NCBI GenBank assembly: GCA_022729795.1
Contig: DZBD01000001.1
Location: 19,224 to 81,586, forward strand
Length of the DNA stretch: 62,363 nucleotides
Direction: 5' to 3'
Source of the DNA: Sulfuricurvum sp.
Lineage (GTDB): Bacteria; Campylobacterota; Campylobacteria; Campylobacterales; Sulfurimonadaceae
Shown here: positions 18,545 to 27,632 of the stretch, in pieces
Position numbering within the stretch: the first letter of the stretch is position 1
Layout: every line of letters begins with the position of its first letter
Translations under genes and position numbers: made by a program
Notes under the pieces: model-generated
The model's database searches: none
Told to the model about the DNA's origin: nothing
What the model saw: only the letters and a program-made list of their open reading frames with translations

Positions 18545-19590
18545 TCAGAACTGCCTTTCATGGCACTTTTAAGAGCAAGCACGGATGAAATAGCTATTTG
18601 TTCATCCCCTTTTAAAGGAGCACTGACATAGCTATACCCTTCAAGCTGTGCCAAAAGTTCTATTTTTAAGAACTTATAACCCTCTTTGGAGAATACGAAA
18701 ACTCCATAACCCTCTTCAAATCCTACAACAGCTGTGGACGGTATTTTCCATGCGCCATATTTTTTGTAAAAACTCACGTTTATGCTCGCACCCGCGCGCC
18801 CGTCACACCCTTTATTTTCATGTAGGTCAAGCCCTCTTGTCTGAGAAACAGGGTCAATTTGCGGTGCCATTGCTGCAATTGTAAAAACGCTTGTATCCGA
18901 ATAAAGATTATCCCCTTTTTTCAAAGTCTCTGCTAATTTCCATGGCATATCCACCTCAAAATGGCATTCCGAAGTGTCCACAAGCTTTGCCATTGTTTCT
19001 CCTTGCTTCACAAAACTGCCAACTTCAACGGATATTTCTGATACCGCCGTATCCGCTGACGCAGTAATAGTAAGTGTCGGATAGGGCTTATGCTGTGCAG
19101 AAATTTTATTTAATTGTATCTCTGACAAGCCGTATGCTCGCAGTACATCACGCTTAAAATTTGCAGACAACAGTAATTTATCAAATTGATTTTTACTTTC
19201 CAAATAACGTTTAGATGCTACAACACCTTTTGCTGCCAAGGGCTCAAGGCGTTGTATCTCTTTTTGATAAAACTGCAACTCCAAGAGTGTATCTACATAG
19301 TTGGACTCTAAGTCAAGTAATTTTGGACTATTTATTACAAAAAGTTTTTGCCCTTTTTTGACGGATGCATAAGGCTTTACGGAGACTTCAGTAATAAATC
19401 CCTCCACATTCGCACTGATAACATAACGGTGTGAAGGGAGATATGCATATGTGCCAAGGTAACTTCCCATAGGTATAGTAGTAGTTTGCTGAGGAGTGGC
19501 AAGTTTTACATTGAGTGAACCTGCATCTACAAGAGTATCTCCGCTAAGTGTTCGTAACAGTATAAGTATAACTATAAATAATTTCATCAA
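18541..19590 (-). CDS. Efflux RND periplasmic adaptor subunit
   Basis: Membrane-fusion protein linking the RND pump to the outer-membrane channel in the periplasm. The 349 residues have a signal peptide (1-17), a lipoyl-type half motif near 60-85 (ANVEGFITEVSVKPYASVKKG), a helical hairpin (about 100-165), a second lipoyl half (TAVSEISVEVGSFVKQGE near 185-200) and beta-barrel segments. The family's usual histidine-rich or CusF-like metal extensions are absent. It overlaps both neighbours by 4 bp in an outer channel-adaptor-pump operon. Confidence 0.9.
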   Translation of the reverse strand: MMKLFIVILILLRTLSGDTLVDAGSLNVKLATPQQTTTIPMGSYLGTYAYLPSHRYVISANVEGFITEVSVKPYASVKKGQKLFVINSPKLLDLESNYVDTLLELQFYQKEIQRLEPLAAKGVVASKRYLESKNQFDKLLLSANFKRDVLRAYGLSEIQLNKISAQHKPYPTLTITASADTAVSEISVEVGSFVKQGETMAKLVDTSECHFEVDMPWKLAETLKKGDNLYSDTSVFTIAAMAPQIDPVSQTRGLDLHENKGCDGRAGASINVSFYKKYGAWKIPSTAVVGFEEGYGVFVFSKEGYKFLKIELLAQLEGYSYVSAPLKGDEQIAISSVLALKSAMKGSSE

Positions 19591-20765
19591 AAATCCTTTT
19601 GCGGGTCTATCCCCAGCATATAATAAAGTTTAGCTTTTGCAAGCAAAGATTCAGTCACGGTGTCTACACTTCTAATCAAAAGGTTAAAAAGTGTTTTTTC
19701 ACTATCAATGTATTCAAGATAACTTCCCTCTGAGCCCATAAATTGTTCTTTGAGTAAAACAGTTGTTTGATATGCCTTGAGTATGAGTACGTTATTGAGA
19801 CGTTCGAGTGTAGCATTTCTCATTTTTTGTGCTGTTTTGTAGGCTTGGATTTGCATTTGTGTCTTTCTTTGCATAAAAAGTAGTTGCTGCCGTGCGTTTA
19901 TTTGTTCAAGTCTTGCGGATTCGCGTTCATTATCAAGACTATCTCCTGAGCTCAGCGGAATTCTTAAAAAAACTATAGATCTTGTTACATCCATCTCGTT
20001 ATCGTAGCCTGCGCCGAGAGTTATATCCTGCACACTGCCAGAGCGAAATTTATTTAGAGCAGCCGCCGCTGTAATCTCACTTTGCATCTGTGTAAACAAA
20101 GTAGAATGTTCTTGTATATCTTCTTCAATAGCAATCTCATAAGGCAAATCTTTACAAAGAGGCTCACCCGAATTATTTTGCGTATAAGCATAAAGCCCAG
20201 AGAGAACATCATTGTAATTACTCTCAAGAGCATCAATACTCAGCTGCAATTCTTCTACCGCAAGTTCGCTTTGAAGCAAAGAACTCTGATCAAACTCACC
20301 TCCCTCTACACCCTCTTTAATAAGGGATGCAAGTTCGCTCTCACGCTCTTTCGCATCCATCAGCAAACTAATTTTTTCTTTATACGAACAAGCGTTAATA
20401 TAATGCTCAAAGATAAGAGCTTTGAGTCTATTTAGCTCAAGCGCATTCACTTCGGTCAAAGAGAGGTTAAGCGCCTTTAAGTAGGCATCACTATCACCTA
20501 AAAGAATGTTTTTTTCAACCGTTACATGGGATTCATGAGCATTGCGGTTATCATACCTCGTAGAAGCATATCCCGTTTGCGCATTGAGAATAAATCCGCC
20601 TGAGAGAACCTCATTTTTTGCAGTAGAAATTTTTGAGACACTTTGCGTCTCAAGTGCCTTTGCACCTTCGGACGATTTTACAGATTCCAAAAAGTCTCCA
20701 AGTGAAACTGTTTGAGCCTGTAAATATAGAAAAGAAAAAAAGAAAAATATCAGTATTACTTTCAT
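19587..20765 (-). CDS. TolC-family outer-membrane efflux protein
   Basis: Outer-membrane channel and periplasmic tunnel of the tripartite metal exporter. The 392 residues have a clear signal peptide (1-18, ending in LQAQ), two long helical coiled-coil stretches typical of the OEP repeat, and SLLQSELAVEELQLSIDALE in the first repeat. It lacks a lipobox cysteine, unlike CusC. It is the first of the three 4-bp-overlapping genes; a small protein gene precedes it by 90 bp. Confidence 0.88.
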   Translation of the reverse strand: MKVILIFFFFSFLYLQAQTVSLGDFLESVKSSEGAKALETQSVSKISTAKNEVLSGGFILNAQTGYASTRYDNRNAHESHVTVEKNILLGDSDAYLKALNLSLTEVNALELNRLKALIFEHYINACSYKEKISLLMDAKERESELASLIKEGVEGGEFDQSSLLQSELAVEELQLSIDALESNYNDVLSGLYAYTQNNSGEPLCKDLPYEIAIEEDIQEHSTLFTQMQSEITAAAALNKFRSGSVQDITLGAGYDNEMDVTRSIVFLRIPLSSGDSLDNERESARLEQINARQQLLFMQRKTQMQIQAYKTAQKMRNATLERLNNVLILKAYQTTVLLKEQFMGSEGSYLEYIDSEKTLFNLLIRSVDTVTESLLAKAKLYYMLGIDPQKDF

Positions 20766-20855
20766 AAATAACCTTTTTTGTAGAACACCGAAATGTTCAA
20801 ATAATAAAACAGTACTAACTGCAAAAATATAGCATATAAAAGAAAAAAAGAATTT

Positions 20856-21170
20856 TTAGCTTAAAGGGGGACGCTGAAGAACAAAATGAATATGAGAAGT
20901 AAAACAAGCTTGTATTGCAAAAGGATGTATCTCCGCAAACTCCAGAGAAACCGTTATAGTCTCTGCAAGGGGAGCATTCAAAAGCACATGTATCTGTTCA
21001 TGAATTTGGGATGCAAAATCTAAGCTATTTTCAAAAGAAACACCTTGCTTGTTATAGCAAAGCTCGTTTTGAGTATCTGCATCTACGCCTAAAATGACGT
21101 AATCATGCATCACAAAAAATGCAAAGGTAAACAGTAAAAACAATCGTATTTTATTTGGGAATCTTTTCAT
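20856..21170 (-). CDS. Small exported protein of unknown function, upstream of the RND operon
   Basis: Unrecognised 104-residue protein. It has a basic start and a hydrophobic segment (MKRFPNKIRLFLLFTFAFF) that looks like a signal peptide or anchor, then an acidic region and several histidines and two cysteines (Q-H-I-H, CFTSHIHF), ending in QRPPLS. The histidines and cysteines could bind metal, and the position just before a metal-efflux operon suggests a role in sensing or handling the ion. I chose the ATG at 21170; the longer frame starts at a TTG. Confidence 0.55.
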   Translation of the reverse strand: MKRFPNKIRLFLLFTFAFFVMHDYVILGVDADTQNELCYNKQGVSFENSLDFASQIHEQIHVLLNAPLAETITVSLEFAEIHPFAIQACFTSHIHFVLQRPPLS

Positions 21171-21226
21171 CTTGCGCAATGCTACAATAAACAATATACT
21201 TTAAAACTAAAAAAATAAAACAAGTT

Positions 21227-21987
21227 TTAAAACAAGTCGGCATGATCAAAAAAAACTTCATATTTAGTATCTTTACGCAAACTCTCTAAAATAATTTTGG
21301 CTTTGAACTTTGTCTCTTTATCGAAATAAATAAGCATATTTCTTGACATTATAAAGTCAAATTTTCCTATTTTTTTAAAAGAGTTATCAAAGATGTTGGC
21401 TAACTTAAAATGTACAAGTATCTGAACACACTCTTTTAAAGCATAAGATTCATCTATTTTTGTAAAATATTTACTGAGGGTTTCCGGTGGCAAGTTTCTT
21501 ACACTTTTTTGGTTATAAGTGGCTAATTTGGCTTTTTTGAGAGCATCGGCATTAATATCTATACCAAGTATGCAAAAGCGGCTAGGCAAAACACCCGCTT
21601 CCAACAAGGCAATGGCTATGCTATAAGGCTCTTCCCCTGTCGCACAAGGAGCGCAAAGAATTTCCACATGCCAAGGGATTTTTTTTACAAGGTATATTTC
21701 CAAGAGTGCAAAATATTTTAACCTTGCTTGTTAAAATACTCATCTGCGCATCAAAAGTAACTCCGGTTTGTTTTTTAAAAAACTCGGCAATTGGAGTTAC
21801 GTCCGTAAAGTCTTCTTGCTCCAACACTTTTTTTTCAGCCTCTTTAAAGGATGCTTTTTTAAAAAAAATCCACCATATGCTGTGCTATTATGATATTTGT
21901 ATTTTGAAGGAGAGGAAGCGCTAAGATGATTTTTAGTATTTGCCCCAGACCTCCTGAGGAGGCACCTATGAGGACAACATTTTTATG
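21227..21987 (-). pseudogene. Decayed cheB-cheR (chemotaxis methylesterase and methyltransferase) remnant
   Basis: Broken in at least three places. Positions 21987-21859 read NVVLIGASSGGLGQILK and IIIAQHM, the start of a CheB catalytic domain in its Campylobacterota form, ending at a stop after a T8 run. A different frame then reads EAEKKVLEQEDFTDV and FFKKQTGVTFDAQM, the N-terminus of CheR, until about 21710. A third frame (21703-21227) holds the CheR methyltransferase core: ILCAPCATGEEPYSIAI, ILGIDINADALKKA, FDFIMSRNMLIYFD, and a truncated HADLF end. The CheR middle segment with the TxNETxFFRE motif is missing, so this is deletion plus frameshift, not one sequencing slip. The CheB part begins at the very end of the chemoreceptor gene. 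Confidence 0.8.
21663..21672 (-). repeat. GGCATGTGGA copy
   Basis: In the cheR remnant, same direction; read as WHVE just before the SAM-binding motif. Confidence 0.9.
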
Positions 21988-24028
21988 TTCTAAAAACTTC
22001 AAGTTTAGCGTGAAGGGCATTAGTCATAGAATTAAGATGATCAGCCGCAGCTGCAATCTCTTCTACATTTCTGGCATTTTGTGCAGATATTTTATTTATC
22101 TCAGTCACTTGAGATACGATTAATTCAACATTTTCACCTGTTTTTTCAAAGTCAGTTACCGTTTTGTCGCTTGCAATTACGGCACTGTTTACTATGCCGA
22201 CACTAGAATTAATTTTTTTCTCCACATCGCTCGACACATTTGCAAGTTTTTGAACTTCTGCAGAGTTGGAATTCATTTGAGTACTGACATCTCCGATAGA
22301 CTGGACGATTACATTAATGGTCGCATTTATCTCAGTGAGTGATTTTTGAGTTCTCTCTGCAAGTTTTCTTACTTCATCGGCAACAACCGCAAAACCTCTT
22401 CCATGCTCTCCTGCACGTGCGGCTTCAATTGCGGCATTAAGGGCAAGTAGATTTGTTTGGTCGGCTATATCGGAGATAACTTCAAGAACACTCTTTACCG
22501 CATTTGCTTCACCTGAGAGTGCGTCCATTCTACGGGCTAATTCTATCTCAAGCTGGGCACTTTGCTGTACTCTAGCCGTCATGGAGACAATATCGTTTCT
22601 TGCAGTATTGAGATTGTTATTTGCTTCGATAATATCTTTTTTACTATCTTGTGCATCTCTTATGGCTGCAATAATCTTTCCTTGAATCTCTTTTGCTTTT
22701 GTACTTGCATCATGAATAACGATGACAGATTTTTCGACATTGCTTCCTACACCAAGAGCGGTAGTAGAAAGCTCATGAGAGATAGAGGCGTTTTCTGAAG
22801 CACTTTGCTTAGAAGCTTGGATAAGGTCTCTGAGCGTAAATAAAAGAGCATTAAAACTCTTTGCCATAAGTGAAATTTCTTCCGGAGCATTTTCATCAAC
22901 CTTTATACTAAGGTCGTTGTTGCTTCCAATAGTCAAAAGAGTACTTTTGAACTTTTCTATCGGTCTTATTAAACTTACATTTATCACAAAAAGAGCAATT
23001 AATATAATTATAGTAAGTGTGATAACTGAGGCAATAAGGATAGAGTTTCGGATTTTATTTGGAATACTTAGCACTTCGGCTTCGTCAATCTCAGAGAGTA
23101 TTGCCCAGGTAAAATCTTCACCTATAGCAATCGTTGTATAGGAAGAGAGTACAGGATTTCCGTTATAGTCGGTAAGGATTTTAGTACCTGTTTTGCCCTC
23201 AAGTGCCTCTCTTGAAGCTTGTGTGTCCACTGAGCCTGTTTTAGGATTTGCAAAAGATGCCCGCAAAGAGTGTCCTTTAGGGTCCAAGAAACTATCGCTT
23301 CTCATGAGTTTATCGGCTCCCACGAGATAGTCTTCTTGCGAAGCACCGTACCCGCTTCTGGAATGCATAATTTTACTAATAGCCGCATCACTGATTTGAA
23401 AGGCTAAAATCGCTTCAAAATTGCCGTCTATCATGATAGGTACGCCTATAAACATGGCGGGAGCATTATTGCTCGGACCATAAGGTTTCATATCTGTATA
23501 AACTGCTCTTTTGAGTTTTTTGACTTTGTGATACACTTCCCCCAAACCACTATTTTTAAGAGGTCCAGTGTCAAGATTCGCTCCATAATCAAGCTCTTTT
23601 ACAGCAGTATAAATAACATGACCGTCTTTTTTGTCAATAACAAAAACGTCATTGTAGCCATACACTTTTACATAGTTTTGAAAAAACTTTTCATGAGGAG
23701 CCGTTACTTCTTTGACAAGAGGATGTTCAATCGGAAAAGGTTTTTTACCATCTACAACCATTCTATTATCAAGTCCGTTTAAGTCTTTCACCAGAGTTTT
23801 AAGGTTTTGTACCTCGGCTAATACTTTTATATCCCCTATACGTTCTTCAAAAAAATTAGAGATTTGATTTTTTTTCATATCTCTCATGGTTGTTAAATTT
23901 GCGTAACTTTTATTCATAAGTGCATCTTTGCTCTTTGAAGTAGAAATCGCACTTGTTACAAGCGACAAAGTAATTAGTGAGAGGACAACAAGTAAAATTA
24001 CTTGTATTTTTAGTGAGAGCTTACCCAT
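21983..24028 (-). CDS. Methyl-accepting chemotaxis protein with periplasmic Cache domain
   Basis: Transmembrane chemoreceptor that signals through CheW and CheA. The 681 residues have a first membrane helix (7-27), a dCache-like periplasmic sensor (about 30-325, with [19 protein letters not shown] and [19 protein letters not shown]), a second helix (about 330-352), HAMP (about 353-405), and a cytoplasmic helical bundle. The signalling tip [20 protein letters not shown] and [18 protein letters not shown] are intact. The ligand is unknown. The C-terminus has no CheR-docking pentapeptide. Its stop codon lies inside the first codons of the cheB remnant. Confidence 0.93.
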   Translation of the reverse strand: MGKLSLKIQVILLVVLSLITLSLVTSAISTSKSKDALMNKSYANLTTMRDMKKNQISNFFEERIGDIKVLAEVQNLKTLVKDLNGLDNRMVVDGKKPFPIEHPLVKEVTAPHEKFFQNYVKVYGYNDVFVIDKKDGHVIYTAVKELDYGANLDTGPLKNSGLGEVYHKVKKLKRAVYTDMKPYGPSNNAPAMFIGVPIMIDGNFEAILAFQISDAAISKIMHSRSGYGASQEDYLVGADKLMRSDSFLDPKGHSLRASFANPKTGSVDTQASREALEGKTGTKILTDYNGNPVLSSYTTIAIGEDFTWAILSEIDEAEVLSIPNKIRNSILIASVITLTIIILIALFVINVSLIRPIEKFKSTLLTIGSNNDLSIKVDENAPEEISLMAKSFNALLFTLRDLIQASKQSASENASISHELSTTALGVGSNVEKSVIVIHDASTKAKEIQGKIIAAIRDAQDSKKDIIEANNNLNTARNDIVSMTARVQQSAQLEIELARRMDALSGEANAVKSVLEVISDIADQTNLLALNAAIEAARAGEHGRGFAVVADEVRKLAERTQKSLTEINATINVIVQSIGDVSTQMNSNSAEVQKLANVSSDVEKKINSSVGIVNSAVIASDKTVTDFEKTGENVELIVSQVTEINKISAQNARNVEEIAAAADHLNSMTNALHAKLEVFRT

Positions 24029-24099
24029 TATTTGTATCCTTTATTTATTTCAAATCATTATACTTAAATATTATTACTTTGCTATGCCTGCATGTAACT

Positions 24100-25395
24100 T
24101 CATTCATCATCTTCACTAGTAAGCGTTAGTATTTTTTTGGGATTTAATCCTAAATCCTTCATATTTTTTGCTCTTTTTATCACATTCCCTCTGCCGGTAC
24201 TAAGCTTTTTCATTGCCCCTTCATACGTGCTTTGGGTTTTTTGCAGATGTGTGCCGATGGCTTGCATATCTTCTATAAATAATACAAGTTTTTCATACAT
24301 CGCTTCTGCTTCTTGCGCTATACGTTTTGCGTGTTCTTGCTGTTTTTGAGTGCGCCAGATATGTTCTATCGTTCGTAAAGTAACAAGCAAAGTTGAAGGA
24401 GAAACAACCAAAATGTTACTTTCATACGCACGTTTAAAAAATTCTCCGTCCTCTTGCAGTGCCAGTAAAAATGCACCTTCAATAGGCATAAATAAAAGTA
24501 CATAATCCAAAGTGTTCACGCCAAGAAGTTTCTCATAATTTTTCAAACTCAAATCTTTAATATGCCCAGCAATACTTAACAAGTGTTCTTTGAGCGCTTG
24601 TGTCTTGGCATGTGGATTCTCTTCACTCATAAATTTCTCATATGCCACCAGCGAAACCTTGGAATCGATAATAATATCTCTGTGTGATGGCATGTGGATT
24701 ATTACATCTGGACGGTAAATTTTCCCCTCGCTCGATTTAAGCGTAACCTGTGTTTCGTATTCAATCCCTCCTCTCAAACCTGATTGTTCAAGTATTCTCT
24801 CTAAAACGATTTCGCCCCAATTCCCCTGCGTTTTGTTTTCCCCTTTAAGTGCATTTGTAAGATTAATCGCATCGTCTGAGAGCTGTCGGTTCATCTCTTT
24901 GAGTCTTTGGAGTTCCTCTTTTAAAAGATGTCTCTCTATAGATTCTGTATAAAACTGCTCTTTGGACTGCGTAGAAAAATTATTTATCTGTTCTCGAAAC
25001 GGCTTCAACAACATCTCAAACTGTTCTTTATGAGTCGCATTAAATTGCTTTGACTTGTCTTCAAATATCTGATTTGCCAAGATTTTAAATTCCCTTGAAA
25101 GCTCATCTTTTGCGCCCTGAAGAACGCTGAGTTTTTCTAAAGATGATTTTATCTCTTCTTCGTAACGAGTGTTTAATACGGCATGCTTTAGTTCTAAATC
25201 ATTTATATATTTTTGTAATTCCACATGCCGTGTAATTAGCTCATTCTTATCAGATTCACTCTTGAAAAGTGCATCTTTTTGTATCCAAATATACGCAACC
25301 AAAGTAAAAATAACAATACCGCTTAATAAAAAAAGTAGAAAATATAAATCCACATGCCAATCCTCATAGCCAAAAGTAAAAAAATTATACAACAT
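24100..25395 (-). CDS. rmuC: DNA recombination protein RmuC
   Basis: Coiled-coil protein of the RmuC family, thought to act as a nuclease-like factor limiting inversions at short repeats. The 431 residues have an N-terminal membrane anchor (about 18-36), a long coiled coil (45-170), and the RmuC domain: QGNWGEIVLERILEQSGL near 190-207, YRPDVIIHMP and DSKVSLVAYEKF near 225-255, LLFMPIEGAFLLAL near 300, and ILVVSPSTLLVTLRTI near 325. It carries four GGCATGTGGA copies, the densest load of any gene here along with the dipeptide epimerase. Confidence 0.93.
   Translation of the reverse strand: MLYNFFTFGYEDWHVDLYFLLFLLSGIVIFTLVAYIWIQKDALFKSESDKNELITRHVELQKYINDLELKHAVLNTRYEEEIKSSLEKLSVLQGAKDELSREFKILANQIFEDKSKQFNATHKEQFEMLLKPFREQINNFSTQSKEQFYTESIERHLLKEELQRLKEMNRQLSDDAINLTNALKGENKTQGNWGEIVLERILEQSGLRGGIEYETQVTLKSSEGKIYRPDVIIHMPSHRDIIIDSKVSLVAYEKFMSEENPHAKTQALKEHLLSIAGHIKDLSLKNYEKLLGVNTLDYVLLFMPIEGAFLLALQEDGEFFKRAYESNILVVSPSTLLVTLRTIEHIWRTQKQQEHAKRIAQEAEAMYEKLVLFIEDMQAIGTHLQKTQSTYEGAMKKLSTGRGNVIKRAKNMKDLGLNPKKILTLTSEDDE
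24607..24616 (+). repeat. GGCATGTGGA copy
   Basis: In rmuC, opposite strand; the gene reads NPHAK. Confidence 0.9.
24689..24698 (+). repeat. GGCATGTGGA copy
   Basis: In rmuC, opposite strand; the gene reads IHMPS, a second phase within one gene. Confidence 0.9.
25220..25229 (-). repeat. GGCATGTGGA copy
   Basis: In rmuC coiled coil, same strand; read as RHVE. Confidence 0.9.
25349..25358 (-). repeat. GGCATGTGGA copy
   Basis: Near the rmuC start, same strand; read as WHVD. Confidence 0.9.
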
Positions 25396-25535
25396 TCAAA
25401 TATTGGAATTATTTAATATTGCAAAATGCCATTTTTTTGTAGTCACTTTTTCTGCATATACACACATTAGTAACAATTTAAACTTAAACAATATTAAATT
25501 TCTTACACTTTAACTAAAATACAGGTAATAGTGTG

Positions 25536-25541
25536 TATAAT
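25536..25541 (+). promoter_or_regulatory. -10 box of the DEAD-box helicase gene
   Basis: TATAAT in an AT-rich 218-bp intergenic region, 72 bp before the chosen start codon. No clear -35. The leader it implies would carry a GC-rich palindrome (25571-25585) and a hairpin over the ribosome site. Confidence 0.5.
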
Positions 25542-25570
25542 TCGACAAATATTTTCAAGGGGAAGGTATT

Positions 25571-25585
25571 ATTGCCCCGGGCAAT
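25571..25585 (+). promoter_or_regulatory. GC-rich palindrome in the helicase leader
   Basis: ATTGCCCCGGGCAAT has 7-bp arms around one base, unusually GC-rich for this AT-rich leader. It is too tight for an RNA hairpin without opening, so it could be an operator or a longer leader structure. Function unknown. Confidence 0.35.
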
Positions 25586-25596
25586 CTTGTATCATC

Positions 25597-25611
25597 TCCT
25601 TGTACAAAGGA
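25597..25611 (+). promoter_or_regulatory. Hairpin sequestering the ribosome-binding site of the helicase gene
   Basis: TCCTT pairs with AAGGA across a GTACA loop, directly over the Shine-Dalgarno sequence 3 bp before the ATG at 25614. It could tune translation with temperature or by autoregulation, as known for some cold-shock RNA helicases. Confidence 0.4.
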
Positions 25612-25613
25612 AA

Positions 25614-27140
25614 ATGATGCAAGAAAATGCACAAGAAAACGTAGAACAAACAATCACATTTGATGACTTAGGATTAAAAAATGAGGTGCTTCGCAGCATA
25701 AAAGATGCAGGCTTCACAATTCCAAGCCCTATTCAGGCACAGGCAATCCCGTTTATTTTAGCAGGTCGCGACATTGTCGGTCAAGCACATACGGGAACAG
25801 GTAAAACAGCAGCTTTTGGTCTTCCGGCGATTAATAATATGCACAATAAAGGCGGCATCGAAGTTTTAGTAATTACACCTACGCGTGAACTTGCTACACA
25901 GGTAAGTGATGAACTTTTTAAATACGGAAGAAACTTAGGTGTTAAAACAGTTACGGTCTACGGCGGAAGTTCTTATACTCGTCAACTTGACCTTATCAAA
26001 AAAGGTGCAAGCATAGTTATTGCAACTCCGGGAAGACTCTTAGATATCTTAAAAAAAGGGATGATTAAAGATTTTATCCCAAGCATGGTTGTGCTTGATG
26101 AAGCAGATGAGATGCTTGATATGGGATTTTTGGATGATATAAATGAAATATTTTCTTATCTTCCGACCAACCGTCAGACACTTCTTTTCTCAGCTACTAT
26201 GCCTCAGCCGATTAAGACTTTGGCAAGCAGAATCCTTCACAATCCTGAGTTTATCTCGATTACAAAAGGTGAAACAACAAACTCTGACATCGAACAACTG
26301 TATTATGTAATCGAAGAAAGTGAAAGAGATGATGCAATTATTCGTTTGATGGATTCAGAAGAGACAGAAAAATCGATTGTGTTTTGTAGAACAAAAAGTG
26401 AAGTAGATAGACTCTCAAACGTTTTATCAAAAGCAGGCTATTTGGCAAACGGCCTTCATGGCGACATGGAGCAACGTCAACGTGAAAACGTAATTAGAGG
26501 CTTTAAAAACAACGAGGTACAAGTTCTGGTTGCAACAGATGTTGCAGCACGCGGTATCCATGTGAACAACATTTCACATGTATTTAACTACCATATTCCT
26601 TTTGATCCTGAGTCTTATGTTCACCGCATCGGAAGAACAGGTCGTGCGGGAACAAAAGGAAAAGCTATTACGCTTTTAACTCCCCTAGAGTTTAAAGAGC
26701 TACAACGTATCAAACAAAAAGTGGGAACTTCTATGGGTCATGCTTTTGTTCCAAGCAAAAACGACTTAAGAAACAGCACGATAACTTCGCTTGTAAAAAA
26801 AGTAGAAGATCAGTATATTTATGATGAAGCACATAAGGTTCTTGACCTTCTTCGTCAAGATATAGATGAAGAACAAATGGCTTTCAAACTAATCTCTATG
26901 CTTTTAGACAACCAAGAGATTAAAGGACCAAACAATATTGGAATTCCCGCTGATAGACTCGAAGCTATACTAGAGCGTGCAGGAAGAAGAAATGACAGCA
27001 GAGGGAAAGGACCTTCCCGCGGCAGAAGCAATTACAAAGGCTCAAGCCGTGAGAGTACAGGCACAAGCAGAGACCGTAACCGCAGCGGCGGAGATAGAAA
27101 TTCTAGCAGAAGCCCTTCTAGTAGAAGTCACAAAAGTTAA
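25614..27140 (+). CDS. DEAD-box ATP-dependent RNA helicase
   Basis: Unwinds RNA in ribosome assembly or mRNA turnover; the DeaD/CshA/RhlE type. The 508 residues have the Q motif (FDDLGL...IPSPIQAQAIP), motif I AHTGTGKT, Ia PTRELATQ, II DEAD (VLDEADEML), III SAT, IV IVFCRTK, V ATDVAARGI, VI HRIGRTGRAG. A C-terminal tail rich in R, S, G and N (about 455-508) is typical of RNA binding. I chose the ATG at 25614, since the longer frame would begin upstream of the -10 box; a second ATG follows at once. A paired-copy hairpin 24 bp after the stop probably ends transcription. Confidence 0.93.
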   Translation: MMQENAQENVEQTITFDDLGLKNEVLRSIKDAGFTIPSPIQAQAIPFILAGRDIVGQAHTGTGKTAAFGLPAINNMHNKGGIEVLVITPTRELATQVSDELFKYGRNLGVKTVTVYGGSSYTRQLDLIKKGASIVIATPGRLLDILKKGMIKDFIPSMVVLDEADEMLDMGFLDDINEIFSYLPTNRQTLLFSATMPQPIKTLASRILHNPEFISITKGETTNSDIEQLYYVIEESERDDAIIRLMDSEETEKSIVFCRTKSEVDRLSNVLSKAGYLANGLHGDMEQRQRENVIRGFKNNEVQVLVATDVAARGIHVNNISHVFNYHIPFDPESYVHRIGRTGRAGTKGKAITLLTPLEFKELQRIKQKVGTSMGHAFVPSKNDLRNSTITSLVKKVEDQYIYDEAHKVLDLLRQDIDEEQMAFKLISMLLDNQEIKGPNNIGIPADRLEAILERAGRRNDSRGKGPSRGRSNYKGSSRESTGTSRDRNRSGGDRNSSRSPSSRSHKS

Positions 27141-27163
27141 ATAAAACACTTCCTCGCTACAGT

Positions 27164-27197
27164 GGCATGTGGAAATATTTCTTTATTTCCACATGCC
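27164..27197. terminator. Paired inverted GGCATGTGGA copies after the helicase gene
   Basis: 14-bp perfect arms (copies at 27164-27173 and 27188-27197) around a TTTCTT loop, 24 bp downstream of the helicase stop. The best-formed RNA hairpin of the five pairs. Confidence 0.7.
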
Positions 27198-27247
27198 GAT
27201 TTCTACAACACACGAAAATTTGTTATAATTGTCAAAAAGAGGTTGTT

Positions 27248-27631
27248 ATGCTAATTTACGAAGATATTGATATCTCAATAGAAACAGAAGAAAGTGAAAT
27301 ACCTTGGGTGAAAATCTTTACAAAAGAGCCTTATAAAGAGCTGGGCGATTTGCCAAAAGAGTTAAGATTGAAACTGTGGGAAGTTTATGATATCGTTGAA
27401 TACGAGATGAAACACTACTATAACCCTAAAAAAATCAACATGGCATCCTTTGCCAATATCCTACCTAGAGTGCATATACATGTTATGGCAAGATTTGAAA
27501 ATGACAGTTGGTTCCCAAATCCCGCATGGGGTGAAAAACTTAGAGAAGCTACGCTTCATCTCCCAAACGAAGATGAATTTTATAAAAGAGTTTTTAATGC
27601 ACTCAGTTTATATGTAAAACATTTGAAATAA
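27248..27631 (+). CDS. HIT-domain protein
   Basis: Probable nucleotide hydrolase or transferase of the histidine-triad superfamily, 127 residues. The triad region reads PRVHIHVMARFENDSWFPNP near residue 82: it matches the HxHxH motif of HIT proteins, but the first histidine position is Arg, as in the subgroup with WPNPxWG after the motif. The two remaining histidines include the likely catalytic one. I chose the ATG at 27248 (MLIYEDIDIS) with GAGG upstream; the longer frame begins inside the paired hairpin. It converges on fabH with only 1 bp between stops. Confidence 0.78.
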   Translation: MLIYEDIDISIETEESEIPWVKIFTKEPYKELGDLPKELRLKLWEVYDIVEYEMKHYYNPKKINMASFANILPRVHIHVMARFENDSWFPNPAWGEKLREATLHLPNEDEFYKRVFNALSLYVKHLK

Positions 27632-27632
27632 T

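Noticed and set aside
21227-21827. Two intact short genes instead of a cheR pseudogene
   Set aside because: Both frames match successive parts of one CheR with a middle segment missing, and neither has the full catalytic set.
21990-24030. Receptor gene read through into CheB as a genuine fusion
   Set aside because: The receptor stops at 21983; CheB codons lie in another frame and end after 43 codons.
25533-25613. Longer start for the DEAD-box helicase
   Set aside because: It would begin upstream of the TATAAT box and has no ribosome site.
27167-27247. Longer start for the HIT protein and similar extensions at 15481 and 42064
   Set aside because: Each runs into a GGCATGTGGA copy or pair and lacks a ribosome site; internal ATGs fit better.
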